Below are positions 59,075 through 64,000 of a stretch of 64,000 bases of DNA, in pieces. The stretch covers positions 43,812,059 through 43,876,058 of the forward strand of contig OY979718.1 of the NCBI GenBank assembly GCA_963855995.1. Direction: 5' to 3'. The position numbers and the translations under genes are program-made. The notes below the pieces were generated by a model. It was not told where the DNA came from. It was given only the letters and a program-made list of their open reading frames with translations, and made no database searches. Source of the stretch: Muricea muricata. Its lineage: Eukaryota; Cnidaria; Anthozoa; Malacalcyonacea; Plexauridae. Within the stretch, counting starts at the first letter, position 1. Every line of letters begins with the position of its first letter.

Positions 59075-59614
59075 ACTTTACCAGTTGAACAGCAGCAGTT
59101 AAACCACCTAAAATGTCCAAAACCCTGCTTCTTGTAATGGAACGCCCTAGTTTTTTGCCCGGTTGACGATGCCTTCTTGGATTCATCATACATGTGACAC
59201 CTTCACTAGGTATGCTTTGGCTATCTAGGGCCTACTATATCTATGGAATGGACAGTAGGGCTGCTTGTGATTGCAACATGGTGCCCTATCTTTATGCAGT
59301 TAACTGGCTGCTACCAGCCAGTTTAGTATTCTTATTGGCCAGAAAATGCAATTGACTGGCTGGCATAATGGTAATGAGATGCATAATGCAATATGCATGG
59401 CACACAAACTGATCATGCAATTGAGTGGTTCTACTGTCTATTCCCTATGCGTGGTTTAATTTTGGTTTAAAACAGGATCTTTTAAGAGGTTTAAGAAGAA
59501 CTTTTCGAACAGTTTTACTTCCCATCTTAACATCGGTGGTAAAGGGGGGAAATGTTGTTTCAAGATAATGTTTGGGTCAGTGAGAACAACCGACTGACAG
59601 CCTCCTACAGCCAC

Positions 59615-59957
59615 TGTTACACTATGCAACTTGTCTTGTCATGACTTTATTTAAAGAATCAAAGTTGTATGATCAGAGATGTTACACTATGTAATTTTTC
59701 TTGCGACTTGTCTCGCAATCTCTGCAGATTCTGGGATCTGTTTTTTAATAGAGGTTATGTTGGCTTCTCAACAGAAATATTGTGTGACAAATTGCTCAAA
59801 AATGTGTTGCAGCAAATCATTGTGAAAAGTAGAACCTGTTTTTCTACTTCATGCAATGCTTTGTGCAATAAAAAAGTTGCATAACTTTATGATTGTTGGG
59901 CATATGTGTAGCGACTTGTGAAATTCCAAGTTGTATGACAAGTTGCATAGTGTAACA
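59615..59957. mobile_element. MITE with tgttacactatgcaacttgtc ends
   Basis: 21-bp perfect terminal inverted repeat (59,615-59,635; 59,937-59,957), plus an internal direct copy of the end word at about 59,679 and an internal inverted one near 59,885. No clear target duplication. Confidence 0.75.
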
Positions 59958-60084
59958 GCATCTTATAGGCCTTGAAGATATTTACTTTATTTGAACAATT
60001 GAGTCAGTTTTCCAGAATGAAATCTATTATTCTAATTTCATGGAACATTCTCTTTGATAGCTACCATACCTGATCACCTGATTA

Positions 60085-60126
60085 GGGTAAGTGTGAGGGT
60101 TTGGTTTAGAGTTTAGGTTAGGGTGC
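60085..60126. repeat. Telomere-like degenerate stretch
   Basis: agggtaagtgtgagggtttg, gtttagagtttaggttaggg; degenerate TTAGGG/TTTAGGG-like words, about 40 bp only. Confidence 0.45.
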
Positions 60127-62469
60127 AAGCTGGCTAAGTATTATATAACTATTCCACATCTTTATTAAGAATAATGTGTCTTGGTTGTAGAGCAAATTAC
60201 ATTTTATGGCACCAAAATCAAGCGTTTTCTTTGAAAAAATATTAGCCAATCATGGCTCCAAAAATTCCTTTCGATAGTGTTCAGAGGAGGGTTTAGTAGC
60301 CTAGCAAAACTACAATAATAATAATAGTAAAGTATATATTTAAACACGATAGTAAATTTACAGCATAGCTGATGTGGTTGTGCACTAAACTAACTACAAC
60401 AGATAAAATTAACATAAATTTATCTAAGTAACTAAACTGACAGATTACACAACACATTACTGAGTTTACTATTTACAATCTATATATAATTTTATATTAA
60501 ATACATACACCTATGACATATACACCTACAAGATACGGCTTTTGACAAATAGATTTCATCAGTCAATTGAGGACTTGTTTTGTGATGGGGCAATAAATGA
60601 GATGGGAATAGACTTTGGGCAAAAGATTTGTTGAAATGGTCTGTGATTGGGGGGGGGGCTAATGCAGTTTCAGTACAAGAAATGGTTGAAGGATGGGTAA
60701 GGTTTATTATCCAGGAGCATATAACCCTCCTTGCCTTACTAAGAGTGTGTGGGGCTATGGATGTTTTTTGATGTATTTAAAGGACATATTATTTGATTCA
60801 CACAACCACTTGCTTTATTACCTTTTGTATTTTGTTTGCAATTTCATTTATTCATATCATAGCTCAATTACAAATTCTCTGAAATTTGTTTGTAGATCAA
60901 CAAAATGCCCCAACTCTCAGTAACTGACAGATTATAAAAAGTTAAGATATCATTTTCCTTCTTTCAATCTAGATGGATAATTAATCTCTAAACATGGTTT
61001 AAGAAACATCATAAACATTGATTTTTTTATATTTTCCTAGAAATTTGTTGCAAGTTTTAAGAATGCTTTATTTGAATTCCCAACTGACATCCTGGTGATC
61101 ACCAAAAAATAGCCATTGTCTTGGAATCTATGGAGAAAGGTCTCAAACTTCTTGTGCTCAAATTGACTTTCAAGGTTTGTTTAAAAACTTGAAACATTCA
61201 TTTAAAAATCACAAAGATGGTTATACAAGCTCCAGTGCTTTTAAAATCAATTTGTTATCAGAAGAAATTCAAATCATCCTCAAATTATGTGCTGCTTTAA
61301 ACTTGTCCATTGCTTAACCTGTATATTGAAATAATCCTCCTTCCTTGTTTTGGCAAGCCTAACACCATGATTGACCTTACTCATGAATGGAATAGAATTA
61401 CCTGTTAATAGAAAACATCAGGAATGAAAAATTTGAAAAATGGTTCTCACTTACACCCATATTTAACAGGCAAATTTATATTGATATTAATATGTGAATT
61501 AATTAACTAATAAAACACAACAACAAAACCAGTATGTGATCAGAAATCGAGACACAAAATGTGGTTGATTAGTCAGGAGATTTAAGTTATCCAGCACAAA
61601 TTTTTTGTTGCCCATGGATGTCAGGCAGATGATTTTGCAAGCACTTGTGCCTCAAAAACTAAATTATTTTAGTCTTACTTATTGTGTTTATCCTCTGTTA
61701 GCCTCTTAAAGTTAGAGTATCCAAAAACCCACAAAAACTAAGAGGTTACATACAGCAGCTTTAAACAATGGACCATTCCCTTTTTAGACAAATGTTTATA
61801 ATCATTAGCACAGTTGGAAAGAGCATTCTAAATTCAACTGTTATTATTATGCCTTTTAATCTTTCATTTTTCAGTCTTTGTGATTTTCAATAGTATTGTA
61901 TTCAACTTTTTAAAACAAACAATTATGGTCAAATAATCCAGTAACATAATTCATAAACTAAGCTTTGCTGCATTGCAAAGTGGAACTGGTTTGAATGCAA
62001 ATGAACTGAAGCAAGTTTTATTAAAATATAATATGAACAGAACTCCAATCACTACAGATAACAAGATTATTCTTAATGAAACTACAAGAAAAACCCTCGA
62101 AAATTTATGAATTGTCCAGTGAGTATATGTTGCATAACACACATCTAGTATTTCTGAAATTTATGCTCAATAAAAGATTTAGAAATAAACAATCAATAAA
62201 GCAGTTTAATGATAGCTGTGCTGAAACTGAAGTTTATAACAGCATCTCAGTGAAGTTTGTTCTTGCTGTGGCATGCAAAAAAGTTTTTTATAAAACTTTT
62301 TAGTTTGAATCAAATCTGTGGCATTTCAGTTGTTTACTTATCTAAACCACTCAGGCAATTCTCTTCAGATTTTATCCATATTTTAAGCTTGAAAGATAAG
62401 TTGTTACTGAATCTGATTAAATGCAACAATTACAAGATGTCCTTTTGCCCATTTTTCATTCTTTTTTTG
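60127..62469. other. Gene-poor AT-rich region
   Basis: No domain-bearing ORF, TIR or tandem array seen. A G10 run lies at about 60,650-60,658. The ORFs present are short and have no recognisable motif. Confidence 0.4.
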
Positions 62470-62575
62470 GCTTGTTCATTCATGTTAGCAATTGAAATTA
62501 ACTTTGTGAAGTTTGTGTGTTTCATTTCTTTGGCTTCATTTCAAATGTATATTCAAGTAGTTCCGCTTTGTGATT

Positions 62576-62639
<64 letters not shown>

Positions 62640-64000
62640 GAGAAAACAGGTTTATATGGCTTTTGAACAAGGTCTTTTTAATTCACCAAGTAAGTAAAGA
62701 TAAGTTCATGCTTCAAAGAGATCAGCTTTTTAACCTGACAAGAATATTAACAAAATTTTGGGTTTTTTGGACATTTCTGCTTTACACGCAAATGCTCTAT
62801 CTAAACTGTGTTGTTACTGTGATGTTGACTCTAGTTTGTAAAACTCAGAGAATTGAAAGGAGATTCCAAGAATTGAGTTAAAATTGATAGCTTTGGTGTT
62901 GCATACTGCATAGTATATTAATCAATTGAGTAAACTTGCCTACCTATGCCTAAGCTTTTTCAAAATGAAATGTCTGAGTTGTTGACAAATCAGAATTTTG
63001 AAATTAAAATTGTAGAACTTTCCTTTCTGCTGAAACGGTTCTTTATGTTAAACGTGTAAAAGAAAATTTTTGTTAAAAAGATTTATGTTAATTGAAATTA
63101 AAATTGTGTTGGAAAATACATAGACTTTGATTTAAGTTTATAAAATGTAAAGAAAATATTAAAAAAGACAAAAAGAAACAATTGTCTTGCCAGGTTAAAA
63201 AGTAACGTAGATATATGGCTTATAAGATGGAAATGATTTGTTTTCAAAACTCTTTTGTAACTATAGGCAAAAACTGGGATGCTTGTCGTAAGATTTTCAG
63301 TATACATTCTTTCGATAAGTTTTCTAATTTACTCCAAGAATACATTAGCAAAATGTCGAGGCAATTTAGAGGTTATTTCAGGCCATTTCTAACTTAGCTC
63401 AAAAGACTTTGTATATATGTATTCTTGTATTTCAACTAGTCCATTGCTTTCAATACTTGAGTAAAAACTACCATCAATTTTATGAAAAAAGACCATTTGT
63501 AGAAAGGACTCTAATTCGTGAGAAAAACAAACTACTCTTCTTATTTTTATCCAAAACAAATATCATTTTTATTTAGTTCTTTAAATCTTTGAGCCATATA
63601 TTTCTTAGTATTATTATGAAACAACTTGGTGTTACGTTTTTGCATTTCTCTATCAAACTCGCAAAATGAATCCATTACTAGTTGTTTTGTAAGTAATATT
63701 TTTGGAGTATAAACATTTATCTTGAAAAGACCAGTTTCCATTTAACACTGCCTTTTCACTTGTGTTTGTTCACTTGTGTTAAACGCACTGCTATAATTGT
63801 TTTTTTTTGCCATGCTCTGTTTTCTTCTGTTGTTATTTAAATACGTACCAATTTACGGTAGTTAAAGTCTTTTTATTGTTATTCAAATTGTAATCTTTAC
63901 AAATTCTTTTCAATAAATTGTTTACAAAATTTACATGTGACCCCTTTTAATTAAAAATTCAATTCCCATGGGAATTGAGAAATTAAATAAAAAAAATCCC
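62470..64000 (+). repeat. Interspersed repeat R, copy 2 (runs off the window)
   Basis: Collinear with 30,990-32,225, including gagaaaacaggttta..tggcttttgaaca, ccaggttaaaaa, a reduced cttgtgtttgttcacttgtg stretch, tgtttacaaaatttacatgtgacccc and the 20-bp palindrome (63,959-63,978). It ends at aaaaaaaatccc because the window stops, at the point where copy 1 meets the Helitron terminus. Confidence 0.75.
62576..62638. repeat. (AAT)n microsatellite
   Basis: About 21 uninterrupted AAT units. Copy 1 of repeat R has only a short aataatg here, so the tract expanded in copy 2. Poly-Asn and poly-Ile ORFs across it are artefacts. Confidence 0.98.

Noticed and set aside
62257-62881. ORFs with poly-Asn or poly-Ile
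   Set aside because: Run through the (AAT)n tract; flanking parts show no domain.

Overview
This is AT-rich animal (eukaryotic) DNA built almost entirely from transposable elements, virus-like insertions and satellite repeats. I see no credible cellular host gene, no rRNA and no canonical tRNA. The evidence for a metazoan is spliced transposon genes, TTAGGG-type interstitial repeats, an OTU/Rep/PIF1 Helitron, mariner- and copia-type fragments and a Polinton-type insertion. A cnidarian or similar marine invertebrate is my guess from the mix of families; the sequence alone does not prove it.

Layout. 1-10,966 is a tandem array of near-identical units of about 1.68 kb (short) and 3.3 kb (long), ordered long-short-short-long-partial. 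The long units carry an 82-bp-arm hairpin. 10,967-12,175 is a broken Ty1/copia gag-protease fragment (minus strand) split by a small palindrome-bearing insertion. It abuts an 18-bp minisatellite (12,172-12,740) and then a 1.16-kb element with 231-bp terminal inverted repeats and a TA duplication (12,919-14,081). 16,790-17,600 and 20,230-22,690 hold two blocks of tRNA-like tandem repeats in opposite orientation, with telomere-like CCCTAA/TTAGGG stretches.

24,738-29,676 is a compact Polinton/adintovirus-like element. It has AG...CT termini, an exact 6-bp target duplication (TTCAAA) and long inverted repeats that each hold a GRF-type zinc-finger gene. Inside are a decayed packaging ATPase and a divergently oriented intact 167-aa ORF. 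No polymerase, integrase or capsid gene is visible.

32,220-41,207 is a Helitron (possibly Helentron type) on the minus strand. Its order is OTU protease domain, DUF6570-like region, HUH Rep, PIF1-like helicase, then a separate spliced RPA-like gene and a 44-bp minisatellite. It is nearly intact but has two in-frame stops and two frameshifts.

44,742-48,441 is a large palindrome interrupted in one arm by a 12-bp minisatellite. 48,722-52,115 holds decayed MULE-like transposase and OTU fragments. 52,353-53,934 is an element with about 600-bp inverted arms. 54,741-56,017 is a decayed mariner-like transposase. Several MITE-like elements with recognisable target duplications lie between 56 and 60 kb. 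A repeat near 31.0-32.2 kb recurs at 62.6-64.0 kb and runs off the window end.

The genes do not form a host pathway. They act within their own elements: replication and transposition for the Helitron, packaging for the Polinton-like element, and DDE transposition for the mariner- and MULE-like remnants.
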